Shown piece after piece: positions 9,901 through 17,984 of a stretch of DNA of 40,345 bases (the first letter of the stretch is position 1; the number at the start of each line of letters is the position of its first letter). The notes under the pieces were generated by a model, which searched no databases, was not told where the DNA came from, and worked only from the letters and a program-made list of their open reading frames with translations. Both the position numbers and the translations under genes were made by a program. Origin of the DNA: Acidobacteriota bacterium (GTDB taxonomy: Bacteria > Acidobacteriota > UBA6911 > RPQK01 > JAJDTT01); the NCBI GenBank assembly GCA_022827025.1, contig JAJDTT010000164.1:1-40345 (forward strand). The letters run 5' to 3'.

Positions 9901-10444
9901 CGATGCCGTGGTCCTGCATTTCCAGGTAGAAGTGGTCTTTGCCGAAGATCTCGGAGAGTTCACCCGCCTCTCTGCGCGCCTCCTGGTAGCGGTCCTGGTG
10001 CAGATTCCAGGCCACGATTCCCTTGAGACAGGCCGAGAGTCCAATCAATCCTTCGCTGTGCTGCTCCAGCAATTCACGGTCGATGCGCGGCCGATAGTAG
10101 AACCCCTCCAGATAGCCCAGCGAGACGAGTTTGACCAGGTTCTGATAGCCCTTTTGATTCCGGGCCAGGAGAACCAGGTGGTTGCTTCCATCCGACCGGC
10201 CCGATTTGACCTTGCGTCCTTCGCGGGCCACGTACACCTCGCAACCGATAATGGGTTTGACCCCGGTTTCGATTCCCGCGTCGTGGAACTGGACGGCTCC
10301 AAACAGATTGCCGTGATCCGTCAAGGCGATGGCCGGCATCTTCAACTCGGATGCTCTCCGGAAGAGGGCGTCGATCTTGTTGGCGCCGTCCAGCAGGCTG
10401 AAGTGGCTGTGAACGTGAAGATGGACAAATTCGGCTTGGCCCAT
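6977..10444 (-). CDS. dnaE: DNA polymerase III alpha subunit
   Basis: The replicative polymerase (1155 aa, normal DnaE1 length). An N-terminal PHP domain (HLHVHSHFSLLDG, TDHGN, GCEVY, TNDCHY) is followed by the polymerase core with PDIDIDF at 409-415 (Asp412 and Asp414 match the E. coli catalytic pair) and KMDFLALTTLTLI for the third aspartate. Helix-hairpin-helix and OB-fold domains follow (ELSIGGLITDVKRL, VEVLVWPKAY). The PHP metal ligands look intact (H10, H12, D19, H44, E69, H89, C139, D207, H209), unlike E. coli. The ATG at 10444 has AGGA about 12 nt upstream. It lies 86 nt after guaA and 105 nt before accA. No dnaQ is seen. Confidence 0.97.
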   Translation of the reverse strand: MGQAEFVHLHVHSHFSLLDGANKIDALFRRASELKMPAIALTDHGNLFGAVQFHDAGIETGVKPIIGCEVYVAREGRKVKSGRSDGSNHLVLLARNQKGYQNLVKLVSLGYLEGFYYRPRIDRELLEQHSEGLIGLSACLKGIVAWNLHQDRYQEARREAGELSEIFGKDHFYLEMQDHGIEAQKSVNDGILSLARELDLPLVATNDCHYLSQEDSFPHDVLLCIQTGKTVEDTNRLRYRTDQFFLKTPEQMAQLFGHIPGALSNTLAVAEQCEFRLQDSGSVFPEFEVPPGNTLDSYFESVVREGFSGRLETLKKQRGPDGLAHPFQEYSQRLDQEIAMIQKMNFSGYFLIVWDFMKYAREQGIAVGPGRGSAAGSLVSYAMQITDVDPLQYGLLFERFLNPERVTPPDIDIDFCMHRRSQVIDYVTQKYGRDNVSQIITFGTMAARGAIRDAGRGLNIPYGEVDRIARLVPSGPDVTLEKSLKTVRELRDLTAGDERYQQLMTVAQRLEGLARHASTHAAGIVIAPRPLIELIPLYKSSKDEITTQYTMNDLERLGLLKMDFLALTTLTLIEQTLEQIREQTNPEIELDQIDLQDEDTFRLFSEGRTTGIFQFESRGMREILKRLQPSRFEDLIAMNALYRPGPIQGGMIDDFVARRHGKVKIRYEVPELEEILRETYGVIVYQEQVMQIASKLAGFSLGEADLLRRAMGKKKKKVMRGQKKIFLAGCRERGVDPKKAQKIYDLIEQFAGYGFNKSHSTAYAILAYQTAYLKSHYPVQFMAALLTSETSNTDKMVQYLNECRDVDIRVLPPNINSGTLHFSARGESIQFGLAAIRNVGEAAIRSILACRDEVKTFTSFSHFLEHVDLRTLNKRVLEALIKSGAFDALNRSRRGLLENLDRSIERAQKAQKDRLSGQLNLFQQSMGPVAAAAPESEPEAEWPDPLKWRYEKEALGHYVTGHPLKGYQAELARFSDIKAREISEETGGRELSIGGLITDVKRLTTRKGDAMATFVLEDLSGSVEVLVWPKAYRRCQSLLESAPPVLLRGRCESDVRGKMRILCSDLVPLDGLWNGAVQYAEITIPLPSLDDDKVTGLHDVVSRHPGKCPLQFELVEKESYRIRLIPVQELAVNPVPSFVTAVEDLFGKSAVTLYT

Positions 10445-10530
10445 TTGGTTTATTTCCTATGGCGTAGCGGGACCGATTGATGGACGGATACGCGCCCCGT
10501 TCCGTTTTCAAGTTTCAAGGGTCGGTCTGA

Positions 10531-12063
10531 TCATTCCCATTCGATGGTGCCCGGCGGTTTCGAGGTCACGTCGTAGACCACCCGGTTGACACCCCTGACT
10601 TCGTTGACGATACGGACCGAGATCCGGGCGAGAACCTCGCGGGGCAGGGAGACCCAATCGGCGGTCATGCCGTCGACGCTGTCGACGGCTCGAATCGCGA
10701 CCACGTGCTCGTAGGTCCTCCCGTCTCCCATGACGCCGACGCTCTTGACCGGCAGCAGGACCGCGAAGGACTGCCAGATCTGCTCGTAGAGACCCGCCCG
10801 GCGAACCTCCTCATCCACGATCCGATCCGCTTGGCGCAGCAGCTCCAACCTCTCTTCGGTCACCGGCCCCAGGATGCGGACTGAAAGGCCGGGACCCGGA
10901 AAGGGTTGTCTCCACAGGATCTCCCGGGGCAGGCCCAACTCCCGGCCGACCTGGCGAACCTCGTCCTTGAACAGATCCCGCAGCGGCTCCACCAACTCCA
11001 GATCCATCTGCTCCGGCAGTCCCCCGACGTTGTGATGACTCTTGATCACGGCTGACGGACCCTTGACGGAGACCGATTCGATGACGTCGGGATAGAGCGT
11101 CCCCTGGACCAGGAAGCGGACATCCCCGAGCTTGCGGCATTCCTCCTCGAACACTCGAATGAAGGTTTCCCCGATGATCTTCCGTTTCCTTTCCGGCTCC
11201 TCCACGCCCGCCAGAAGATCCAGAAACCGCGATCTCGCTTCCACCCCCACCACGTTCAATTGCAATTCGTCCCGCGCCGTAGCGAGCACCTGCCTGAATT
11301 CTCCTTCCCGCAGCAAGCCGTTGTCCACGAAGACACAGGTGAGGCGGCCGCGGATGCTCTTGTGGACCAGAATGGCGGCGACCGTGGAGTCGACACCCCC
11401 GGACAACCCGCAAACGGCTCGTCCCGGTCCCACCCGGTCCCGGACCTGGTCGACCGTGCTCTCGATGAAGGAGGTCGCGGTCCAATCCCGCTTGCAGCCG
11501 CAGAGGTCCACAAAATTGGAGAAGACTTCCCGCCCCAGCGGCGTATGAACCACCTCGGGGTGAAACTGGACGCCAAAAATCCGCCGCTCCTGGTTTTCCA
11601 TGACCGCCAGAGCGCTGTGTGTGGACGCCACCCGCCGGAAACCGGAAGGCACGGCCTCGATCCGGTCGCCGTGGCTCATCCAGACCTGCATCGTCCGGGG
11701 GAGTCCCTCCAGCAGAGCCGAGGGACGGGCCCGCTCCAGTCGGGCCTTTCCGTATTCCCGGCGGGAGGGGTGAACCTCGCCGCCGAACCGGTGGGCCAGG
11801 AGCTGCATCCCGTAGCAGATTCCAAGCAGCGGGACATGGCAGGAGTAAACTTGAGGATCGGGATACGGAGCACCCTCCTCGAACACGGACCGGGGCCCTC
11901 CGGACAGGACGATTCCGCTGGGCCGGCGACTCTCGATCTCCTGAAACGGCGTGTGGTAGGGAAGCACCTCAGAGAAGACGTGCGCCTCACGAATCCGGCG
12001 GGCAATCAACTGCGTATATTGGGACCCGAAGTCGAGAATGACGATGACTTCTCGCCTGCTCAC
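10531..12063 (-). CDS. guaA: GMP synthase (glutamine-hydrolysing)
   Basis: GuaA converts XMP to GMP using ATP and glutamine-derived ammonia. The N-terminal class I amidotransferase has its nucleophile Cys83 in GICYGMQLL and the His168/Glu170 pair in GVQFHPE. The ATP-pyrophosphatase P-loop is SGGVDS (221-226), and the C-terminal dimerisation domain ends in KPPGTIEWE. The 510-aa length is normal. The start is GTG at 12063, with AGAGG about 6 nt upstream. It is the first gene of the minus-strand block down to mutL and is divergent from uppP across 167 nt. Confidence 0.97.
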   Translation of the reverse strand: MSRREVIVILDFGSQYTQLIARRIREAHVFSEVLPYHTPFQEIESRRPSGIVLSGGPRSVFEEGAPYPDPQVYSCHVPLLGICYGMQLLAHRFGGEVHPSRREYGKARLERARPSALLEGLPRTMQVWMSHGDRIEAVPSGFRRVASTHSALAVMENQERRIFGVQFHPEVVHTPLGREVFSNFVDLCGCKRDWTATSFIESTVDQVRDRVGPGRAVCGLSGGVDSTVAAILVHKSIRGRLTCVFVDNGLLREGEFRQVLATARDELQLNVVGVEARSRFLDLLAGVEEPERKRKIIGETFIRVFEEECRKLGDVRFLVQGTLYPDVIESVSVKGPSAVIKSHHNVGGLPEQMDLELVEPLRDLFKDEVRQVGRELGLPREILWRQPFPGPGLSVRILGPVTEERLELLRQADRIVDEEVRRAGLYEQIWQSFAVLLPVKSVGVMGDGRTYEHVVAIRAVDSVDGMTADWVSLPREVLARISVRIVNEVRGVNRVVYDVTSKPPGTIEWE

Positions 12064-12138
12064 CGGAACCTCTTTGCTCGGAGCGGGATTCGGCCCTCGC
12101 GGGTGCGGGATCGGTCCATTGCCCAGTGACGGGAGCGC

Positions 12139-12144
12139 AGTATA
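12139..12144 (-). promoter_or_regulatory. Possible -10 box for guaA
   Basis: TATACT on the minus strand lies about 75 nt upstream of the guaA start, in the divergent guaA-uppP region. No good -35 is seen at standard spacing. It is the best A/T-rich hexamer in an otherwise GC-rich stretch. Confidence 0.35.
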
Positions 12145-12194
12145 GCACGCGGTTCTGACCCGGAAGCCCCCCGGGCCAACCTCACCGGTCTCGC

Positions 12195-12223
12195 TTGACT
12201 CGGGTCCAGGCAGACAGGAATAT
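12195..12223 (+). promoter_or_regulatory. Possible promoter for uppP
   Basis: TTGACT (12195-12200) is followed after 17 nt by GAATAT (12218-12223), which ends 7 nt before the uppP ATG. The -35 is good and the -10 is weak (3 of 6). If real, the uppP message would be nearly leaderless. Confidence 0.3.
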
Positions 12224-12230
12224 CCCCGAA

Positions 12231-13052
12231 ATGATCAGTGAGCAGACACTTCAGGGAATCCTTCTGGGCATCTTGCAGGGACTGACGGAATTCCTGCCGG
12301 TGAGCAGCTCGGGTCACCTGATACTGGTCCCCTGGCTTCTGGGCTGGCAACCCTTGGGACTGATCTTCGACATCATGGTCCATGTCGGTACGCTCCTGGC
12401 GGTTCTGGTCTATTTCCGGCACGAGTGGAAACAGTTTTCCGTGCTGGCGTTCAAACGGTTGATGGGCCGGACGCGGAACCGGAACTCGTTTCTGATGGAC
12501 GCCATCATTTTGGGAACCATTCCCGCAGTCGTGGCGGTAGGACTGCTGAAGCACGTCATCGAGGAGCATCTCCGGACCCCCGCGGTGACTGCATTCTGCC
12601 TGGCGTTGTTCGGCCTTCTCCTCTGGTGGGCCGACCGTCGCGGCGCCCGGAACCGGTCCCTCCGGAGCCTGAGCCGGAAAGACGGCATTCTGATCGGACT
12701 GGCCCAGGCCGTGGCGCTCGTTCCGGGGGTGAGCCGGGCGGGCGTCACATTGAGCGCGGGCCTGACTCTGGGCCTCAATCGACCGGATGCCGCCCGGTTC
12801 GCCTTCCTCCTCTCCGCCCCCGTCATGGCGCTGGCCGGGGCGGCTGCCGTCTACGAACTGCTCTCCGCCCGAACCGCGGCGGCGGCGGCCGGGCTGGCTG
12901 ACTCCACGTTACTCCTTGGTGTATTATCGTCCTTCGTTAGCGGCATCCTATGTATCCGGTTCTTTCTTCGCTTTCTCGAGCGGCGTACCCTGCTGCCGTT
13001 TGTCGCCTATCGGTTCTTGCTGGCCTTTGTTATTTTCTGCTCGTCCCTGTGA
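12231..13052 (+). CDS. uppP: Undecaprenyl-diphosphate phosphatase (UppP/BacA)
   Basis: This polytopic inner-membrane enzyme removes a phosphate from undecaprenyl diphosphate, recycling the lipid carrier of peptidoglycan and glycan synthesis. The (E/Q)xxxE motif is Q16-GLT-E20 inside [15 protein letters not shown], and the second motif PGVSRAGVT is at 165-173. Many hydrophobic helices fill the 273 aa. The ATG at 12231 gives the expected N-terminus; a TTG at 12195 in the same frame is less likely. The last 103 nt overlap the next gene in another frame. Confidence 0.95.
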   Translation: MISEQTLQGILLGILQGLTEFLPVSSSGHLILVPWLLGWQPLGLIFDIMVHVGTLLAVLVYFRHEWKQFSVLAFKRLMGRTRNRNSFLMDAIILGTIPAVVAVGLLKHVIEEHLRTPAVTAFCLALFGLLLWWADRRGARNRSLRSLSRKDGILIGLAQAVALVPGVSRAGVTLSAGLTLGLNRPDAARFAFLLSAPVMALAGAAAVYELLSARTAAAAAGLADSTLLLGVLSSFVSGILCIRFFLRFLERRTLLPFVAYRFLLAFVIFCSSL

Positions 13053-13660
13053 CCGGGACCGCGGAAGATATCCTCAAGAACTCCGAGTCCATTCCCGCCT
13101 ACCAGAACCAGATACTGAGGTCCCATTTCCGGTCCCAGTATTACAAGAGCGTGACCTCCGTCGGCCCCAGAACCAACGACCCTTTCGTCACCCAGTACGT
13201 GGACCGCCAGATCGGCTACTACCTGACGCGTATCCGCTCCGCGCTGGTCATGCTCAAGGTGCACTGCGAGGAGGTCCAGGAGATTCGGGCGAACGCCATG
13301 ATCGACAACCGCCTTCAGATGACGCCCGAGTTCCGGAAGAAGTGGAGGAAGGCGCTGCGGGATCTCTCCCGCGACGCGAGGGGTCTCAAGAACCTCATCG
13401 GAAGCATCCTGCTCGGACTGGCCCGGAAAGACGCCAAACGGCCCCGGGTCCGCTCCTGGGGCGGACGGGACGGCTATCGCCCGGAGGTGCTGTACCTGAT
13501 CAGGGAGCTGAAGCTGGCGGAACGGCGCATCGAAGATTTCTTCTACAAACCGACGAATACCGTGAGCTTCGAAGACCTTCGGGACAGGAAAACCATGCTG
13601 GTGCACCTCTACCATGTCCAGGAGATGGCCAAGAGGCTCCGGGACGCAGTGGGCCGTTAG
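12950..13660 (+). CDS. Secreted protein of unknown function overlapping uppP
   Basis: I do not recognise a family. The 236-aa product begins with a likely signal peptide: a hydrophobic run at about residues 20-36 and a possible cleavage after GTA before EDIL. The mature part is basic and looks largely helical, with conserved-looking segments such as YYLTRIRSALVMLKVHCEE and EFRKKWRKALRDLSRDARG, and no metal or catalytic motif that I can name. The ATG at 12950 lies 103 nt inside uppP and has no clear Shine-Dalgarno sequence; the only later in-frame starter codon nearby (GTG 13049) would remove the signal peptide, so the overlap is probably real. It is probably cotranscribed with uppP, and the MBL-fold gene follows after 89 nt. 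Confidence 0.7.
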   Translation: MYPVLSSLSRAAYPAAVCRLSVLAGLCYFLLVPVTGTAEDILKNSESIPAYQNQILRSHFRSQYYKSVTSVGPRTNDPFVTQYVDRQIGYYLTRIRSALVMLKVHCEEVQEIRANAMIDNRLQMTPEFRKKWRKALRDLSRDARGLKNLIGSILLGLARKDAKRPRVRSWGGRDGYRPEVLYLIRELKLAERRIEDFFYKPTNTVSFEDLRDRKTMLVHLYHVQEMAKRLRDAVGR

Positions 13661-13749
13661 CGATTGCGGGCGAAACGGGAGACGTGACCTTCACACCGTG
13701 CTTGACAGCCCGTGAGCACGGGAGTCCGCGGGACCGGAAGGAGGGACTG

Positions 13750-14436
13750 ATGCGAAGCCTCACTCAGTGGTGTTTGATCGGCGTTTTCAACCTGACCTGT
13801 CTGGTTGGTGGAGTGGAGGTGATTCCGATCCACCATGGATCCCTCATCCTGAAATGGCAGGAGAAAGTGGTCTACATCGACCCCTGGAGCCGGGGAGACT
13901 ACACCGGGCAACCCCCGGCGGACCTCATTCTGATCACCGATATCCACGGCGACCATTTGGATCCGGAGCAAGTTTCTCGAATCCGGAAGGACGAGACGAT
14001 TATCGTCGCCCCCGCGGCGGTGCAGAAGTCGGTGCCGGAGGCCACGGTCGTGAGCAACGGCGAAACCATCCGCCCCCTCGGGATCCAGGTGGAGGGGGTC
14101 GCCATGTACAACCTGAAACGGGGTCCCGAGGCGGGAAAGCTCTACCACACCCGGGGCAGGGGAAACGGGTACATCCTCACGTTCGGGAAAGAGCGCGTCT
14201 ATATTTCCGGAGATACCGAGTGCATTCCGGAGATGAAGGCGTTGAAGGACATCGACCTGGCGTTCGTCTGCATGAACCTTCCTTACACCATGACTCCCGA
14301 AGAAGCCGCCGAATGCGTCAACAGCTTCCGGCCCAAGGCCGTGTACCCCTATCACCACCGGGGATCGGACGTGAAGGTGTTCGAGCGGATGGTGACCGCC
14401 GACGACATCGAGGTCAGGATTCTGGACTGGTACTGA
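13750..14436 (+). CDS. Exported metallo-beta-lactamase-fold hydrolase, UlaG-like
   Basis: This 228-aa protein has an N-terminal hydrophobic segment (about 7-22) that looks like a signal peptide, then a compact MBL fold. The metal motif is TDIHGDHLD (63-71), so the usual HxHxDH has Asp64 in place of its first histidine. YISGDTE supplies the bridging aspartate and YPYHHRGSD a later histidine. This arrangement resembles UlaG-like metal-dependent hydrolases of unknown substrate. The ATG at 13750 has GGAAGGAGGG about 4 nt upstream. It probably belongs with uppP and the secreted protein, hinting at a periplasmic role. The exact reaction cannot be told. Confidence 0.85.
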   Translation: MRSLTQWCLIGVFNLTCLVGGVEVIPIHHGSLILKWQEKVVYIDPWSRGDYTGQPPADLILITDIHGDHLDPEQVSRIRKDETIIVAPAAVQKSVPEATVVSNGETIRPLGIQVEGVAMYNLKRGPEAGKLYHTRGRGNGYILTFGKERVYISGDTECIPEMKALKDIDLAFVCMNLPYTMTPEEAAECVNSFRPKAVYPYHHRGSDVKVFERMVTADDIEVRILDWY

Positions 14437-14438
14437 AC

Positions 14439-14495
14439 GCGGCCGTTCCGCCTGGAGGGGCCGCTTCGAACCCGAACGGACCGGCGAAACCGGTC
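14439..14495. other. Two hairpins between convergent genes
   Basis: Between the MBL gene and ilvN, which converge, GCGGCC (14439-14444) pairs with GGCCGC (14459-14464), and GACCGG (14479-14484) pairs with CCGGTC (14490-14495) over a 5-nt loop. Neither is followed by a long U-tract on plus. They may help to end transcription but are not textbook terminators. Confidence 0.35.
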
Positions 14496-14504
14496 GCGGG
14501 GAGA

Positions 14505-14999
14505 TCAGCGTCGTCTTTTTTCCGCGCTGCCGCGACTGAGTGAGAGACACCCCGTACGGTGCACGTCGCGCACGCCGTACACCCGCATGTTCTGGAGAAA
14601 ACCGTTGATCTTCTCGGGGTTTCCCGTGACCTCGAAGACACAGCTCCGAGGACTGGCGTCGACCACGCGCGCCCGAAACACCTTGGAGAGCTCCAGGATC
14701 TCCGCCCGGGTGGATTCCGTGACGCGCACCCGGATCAGAGCCATCTCGCGGGCCATGTGAACTTGCGGATTATAGGGAATCACCTTGATGACATCGATCA
14801 GCTTGTTCAACTGCTTGATGACCTGCTCGGTGCCCGGCACGTCCGTTTTCGTGGAAAGGGTGACGAGCGACATGGTGGGGTCGGAGGTCGGAGCGACGTT
14901 CAGGGTTTCGATATTGTAGCCCCGCTGGCTGAACAGCCCCACAACCCGGGCCAGGACACCCGATCTGTTTTCGACCAGTAAGGAGAGCAACTGAACCAT
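14505..14999 (-). CDS. ilvN: Acetolactate synthase small (regulatory) subunit
   Basis: IlvN is the regulatory subunit of acetohydroxyacid synthase and gives valine feedback control of branched-chain amino-acid synthesis. The N-terminal ACT domain is clear (LLVENRSGVLARVVGLFSQR, then GYNIETLNVAPT), followed by the C-terminal domain with MALIRVRV, FRARVVDASP and FEVTGNPEKINGF. It is 164 aa from the ATG at 14999, which matches the family; the frame extends further upstream but that part is not homologous. There is no Shine-Dalgarno sequence; a TTGACT/TATACG promoter lies directly upstream. The catalytic partner ilvB is not in the window, which is unusual. Confidence 0.94.
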   Translation of the reverse strand: MVQLLSLLVENRSGVLARVVGLFSQRGYNIETLNVAPTSDPTMSLVTLSTKTDVPGTEQVIKQLNKLIDVIKVIPYNPQVHMAREMALIRVRVTESTRAEILELSKVFRARVVDASPRSCVFEVTGNPEKINGFLQNMRVYGVRDVHRTGCLSLSRGSAEKRRR

Positions 15000-15008
15000 G
15001 GCGTGACC

Positions 15009-15037
15009 CGTATAAGCACTTTGGCCCCGGGAGTCAA
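15009..15037 (-). promoter_or_regulatory. Promoter of ilvN, probably giving a leaderless transcript
   Basis: On the minus strand TTGACT (15032-15037) and TATACG (15009-15014) are separated by exactly 17 nt. The -10 ends 9 nt before the ilvN ATG, so transcription should start one to three bases ahead of it. It lies in the 136-nt region divergent with glnD. Confidence 0.55.
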
Positions 15038-15135
15038 GGCAGGAGCGCTTCCGAACCGGTCCGTCACTGTCCGCTCGGCAACCTGCCACGGGAACTGCAA
15101 AGGGGTCATCGCAGGGCGCTTACCCGGGAACGAAT

Positions 15136-17622
15136 ATGGCAGAATGGCCCGAAATGGCCACGACGACCGGTGCCCAGCCCTGGGAAACCTACTCGGCCCG
15201 GCGACGCCTCGTCGAGCAATCGTTTCGGTCAGACCTCTGTCCCGAATCGGCGCTGGAGGACCTGACCCGGGCCATGGACTCCCTGGTCTCCCAAGTCGCT
15301 CGGCGACACCTTCGATCGGGCGCGTTCTGCATCCTCGCCTTGGGCGGATACGGCCGCCGCGAGATGTTCCCCCACTCGGACGTGGATCTCCTGCTGTTGT
15401 ACCGGGGGGAAGAACGGGAAGCCGCCGAGGACGCCATCAAACGCCTGCTCCACGACTTGTGGGACCTCCGCCTGGACCTGGGTCACCAGGTCTGGTCGCT
15501 GGAGGAATTGACCGCCCGGGGCCCGGACCTGGAGTTGGCCCTGGCCCTGTCGGACGCTCGAATCGTAACCGGAAGCGTGGCCTTGGGAAATCTCCTTCTC
15601 CGCGACTATCTTCCCGGTTGGCATCGGGACCGGACCGGGGAACTGCGCCTTGGAATCGACCGTCTGACCCGTAAACGCCACGAGAATTTCCGGAACACCA
15701 TCTTTCACCTGGAGCCGGATCTGAAGGAGGGCCCCGGCGGACTCAGAGACGTCCTGGCGGGCGGCTGGCTGTCGAAGCTCCGGCGGGACGGACGATTCGT
15801 CCCGTACAGCCAGGAGCGCATCGACGCCGCGTCCAGTTTCATGAAGAGGATGCGCATGTTGGTCCACCTGGTGCGTGGGCGCAATCTGAACCGACTCACC
15901 TATCGGCTTCAGGAACAAATCGCTCCTCTGGCAGGATATGAATCCGCAGACGGCCGGACGGGCGTCGAGTCCATGATGCGGGAGTACTATCTCAACGCCC
16001 GGGTCATCCACGGGTGTTGCCGCTACGCCCTGGTCCCGAGAGGACCGGTGGATCCGTCGACTCAGATCCACCTGGACGCCGTCTCTTCGGAGCGGGCCGG
16101 CCCCGTCATCCTCAAGGCTTTTCGCGACTCCCTGACCCGGTCCAAACCTTTGAGCGACAGGGCCCGCATGTTGATTGCCCGCGGGAGTTCCCGGTTGGCC
16201 GCAAGCCTGCGCCGCCATCCCCAGCCGGGATCGATCATGGAACTCTTCCATCCCCGGCCCGGCCTCTACCGGACCCTGACCGAAATGTACGAACTGGGGG
16301 TCCTGGAGGCGCTCTTTCCCGAGTTCGGAAGCATCAAGGCCAAGGTCACGCGCGATTTCTACCATCAGTACACCGTCGATGAGCACAGCCTCATGGCGAT
16401 ACGCAACATCGAGGAATTGAGGGCGGGGAACTCCGGCGGGGATGCCCGGTTCGCGGCCCTGCTGGATGAGGCGACCCACCCGGAGCGGTTGACTCTGGCC
16501 CTCCTGCTTCACGACGTGGGAAAGAGCCGCGAAGGACGTCATGCCGACCGAAGCACGCGGATGGCGGGCGCCGCGCTGCGCCGCCTGTGCTTTCCCGCGG
16601 AATGCATCGAGGCCATCTCGTTTCTGATCCAACAACATTTGTCCTTGACCAGAGTCATATTCCGGAGGGACCTGGAGGACCCCGGGGTGATCGACCGCTT
16701 CGCCGACCGCGTCGGCGATCCCGATCGGCTCCGGCTGCTCTGTCTTCTCACCTACGCGGACATCAAGGCCGTCGGACCCGGAGTGCTCAAGGATTGGACC
16801 AAGGACCTCCTGTGGCAACTGTATGTGTCCGCCTACCGGAAACTCACTCTGGGCTTCGGGGTGGACTCGGTGGAAGAAGAAACCCCGGACCTCCTCTTCA
16901 GAGATCTGCCCGGCGACGTCGACGCCCGGGATTTCGGAAAGTTCCTGGAGGGACTTCCTCTCAGATACGTCAAGATCACCCCGCATTCCGAAATCTACGA
17001 GCATTATCGCCTGGCCCGGGGCCTGAGAAACGATCGGCCGGTTCGGTTGCGGCTGACCCGGGATCTCGACGGCTACAAGCTCTGCGTGGTGACTCCCGAT
17101 CGCCTCCGCCTCTTTGCCCGGATCGCCGGCGTCCTCGCCTCGTTTGGCATGAACATCTTCCGCGGCTATGCCATGTCCAACCGGGCGGGAACGACTCTGG
17201 ACCTGTTCCACTTTACCGACATCCGCCGGCGTTTCGCCCTGAATCCCAGTGAGAAACAGCGGTTTCAGGATTCGGTCAGCCGGGTGATTCGGGATGAACG
17301 GTCCGTGGAGACGTATCTCAAGGGCAAGGGCAGGCTGGTGAACCGGCGCTTTTCGTCCGCGCGGTTCCGCCCCTCCGTCTACTTCGAGGATGAGCCCACC
17401 CGGCGCTACACCATCATGGAGCTCGTGGCTCCCGACGCCGTCGGCCTCCTGTACACCATCGCCGAGCGGATCTCGTCCCTGAGCTGCAACATCGATCTGG
17501 TCCTGATCAATACGGAGGGTGAGAGGGCCGTGGACGTCTTTTACTTGTCGCGGGATGGGTGTAGACTTGGGCCCGGTCTACAGCGGGAACTGGAAGCTCA
17601 GATTCTTCAAGCGATAGGGTGA
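15136..17622 (+). CDS. glnD: Bifunctional uridylyltransferase/uridylyl-removing enzyme GlnD
   Basis: GlnD senses glutamine and adds UMP to, or removes it from, PII. The 828-aa protein has the nucleotidyltransferase motif GGYGRREMFPHSDVD (70-84), a long helical linker, an HD hydrolase domain (YHQYTVDEHS at about 410-419 and HDVGKS at about 459-464) and two C-terminal ACT domains (about 650-725 and 757-828). Both activities look intact. It is slightly shorter than the E. coli protein, mostly at the N-terminus. The start ATG at 15136 has no clear ribosome site. glnB follows 4 nt after the stop, so substrate and enzyme are made together. Confidence 0.96.
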   Translation: MAEWPEMATTTGAQPWETYSARRRLVEQSFRSDLCPESALEDLTRAMDSLVSQVARRHLRSGAFCILALGGYGRREMFPHSDVDLLLLYRGEEREAAEDAIKRLLHDLWDLRLDLGHQVWSLEELTARGPDLELALALSDARIVTGSVALGNLLLRDYLPGWHRDRTGELRLGIDRLTRKRHENFRNTIFHLEPDLKEGPGGLRDVLAGGWLSKLRRDGRFVPYSQERIDAASSFMKRMRMLVHLVRGRNLNRLTYRLQEQIAPLAGYESADGRTGVESMMREYYLNARVIHGCCRYALVPRGPVDPSTQIHLDAVSSERAGPVILKAFRDSLTRSKPLSDRARMLIARGSSRLAASLRRHPQPGSIMELFHPRPGLYRTLTEMYELGVLEALFPEFGSIKAKVTRDFYHQYTVDEHSLMAIRNIEELRAGNSGGDARFAALLDEATHPERLTLALLLHDVGKSREGRHADRSTRMAGAALRRLCFPAECIEAISFLIQQHLSLTRVIFRRDLEDPGVIDRFADRVGDPDRLRLLCLLTYADIKAVGPGVLKDWTKDLLWQLYVSAYRKLTLGFGVDSVEEETPDLLFRDLPGDVDARDFGKFLEGLPLRYVKITPHSEIYEHYRLARGLRNDRPVRLRLTRDLDGYKLCVVTPDRLRLFARIAGVLASFGMNIFRGYAMSNRAGTTLDLFHFTDIRRRFALNPSEKQRFQDSVSRVIRDERSVETYLKGKGRLVNRRFSSARFRPSVYFEDEPTRRYTIMELVAPDAVGLLYTIAERISSLSCNIDLVLINTEGERAVDVFYLSRDGCRLGPGLQRELEAQILQAIG

Positions 17623-17626
17623 ATCG

Positions 17627-17953
17627 ATGAAATTGATCATGGCGATCGTACGCCCCAGCAAGGTGGAGGAGGTCAAGGATGCGCTGGGCAAGCTGAACGT
17701 TTCAGGCATGACCATCTCGGAAGTTCGCGGTCACGGCCGCCAGAAAGGACACACGGCCATCTACCGCGGCAAAGAATACAGTGTCACCCTCCTGCCCAAA
17801 ATGAAGATGGAGATCGTCCTGCCCGACGATCTGGTGGAAGAAACCATCGAGACCATCATGGAAACGGCTCGCACGGGCGAAATCGGCGACGGCCGCGTCT
17901 TCGTGCTTCCCGTGGAAAGCCAATACAACATCCGCACCGGAGAGAACGACTGA
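17627..17953 (+). CDS. glnB: Nitrogen regulatory protein PII
   Basis: PII is the trimeric signal protein that binds ATP, ADP and 2-oxoglutarate and controls GlnE and other targets. The 108-aa sequence has the usual MKLIMAIVRPSKVEEVKDAL start, the T-loop with Tyr46 and the uridylylation target Tyr51 (GHTAIYRGKEYSVTLLPK), and the C-terminal signature TGEIGDGRVFVLPVE. Because it sits next to glnD and not to amtB, the GlnB type is more likely than GlnK. The ATG is 4 nt after the glnD stop. The next gene, pyc, converges 31 nt away. Confidence 0.96.
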   Translation: MKLIMAIVRPSKVEEVKDALGKLNVSGMTISEVRGHGRQKGHTAIYRGKEYSVTLLPKMKMEIVLPDDLVEETIETIMETARTGEIGDGRVFVLPVESQYNIRTGEND

Positions 17954-17984
17954 CCCGGCTCCGGCAGCCCGCGGACCTCGTTCA

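Noticed and set aside
13702-13707. TTGACA as -35 of the MBL-fold gene
   Set aside because: No -10-like hexamer occurs 15-19 nt downstream; that stretch is GC-only.
15229-17211. 660-codon open frame on minus opposite glnD
   Set aside because: A shadow frame; glnD is complete with all domains.
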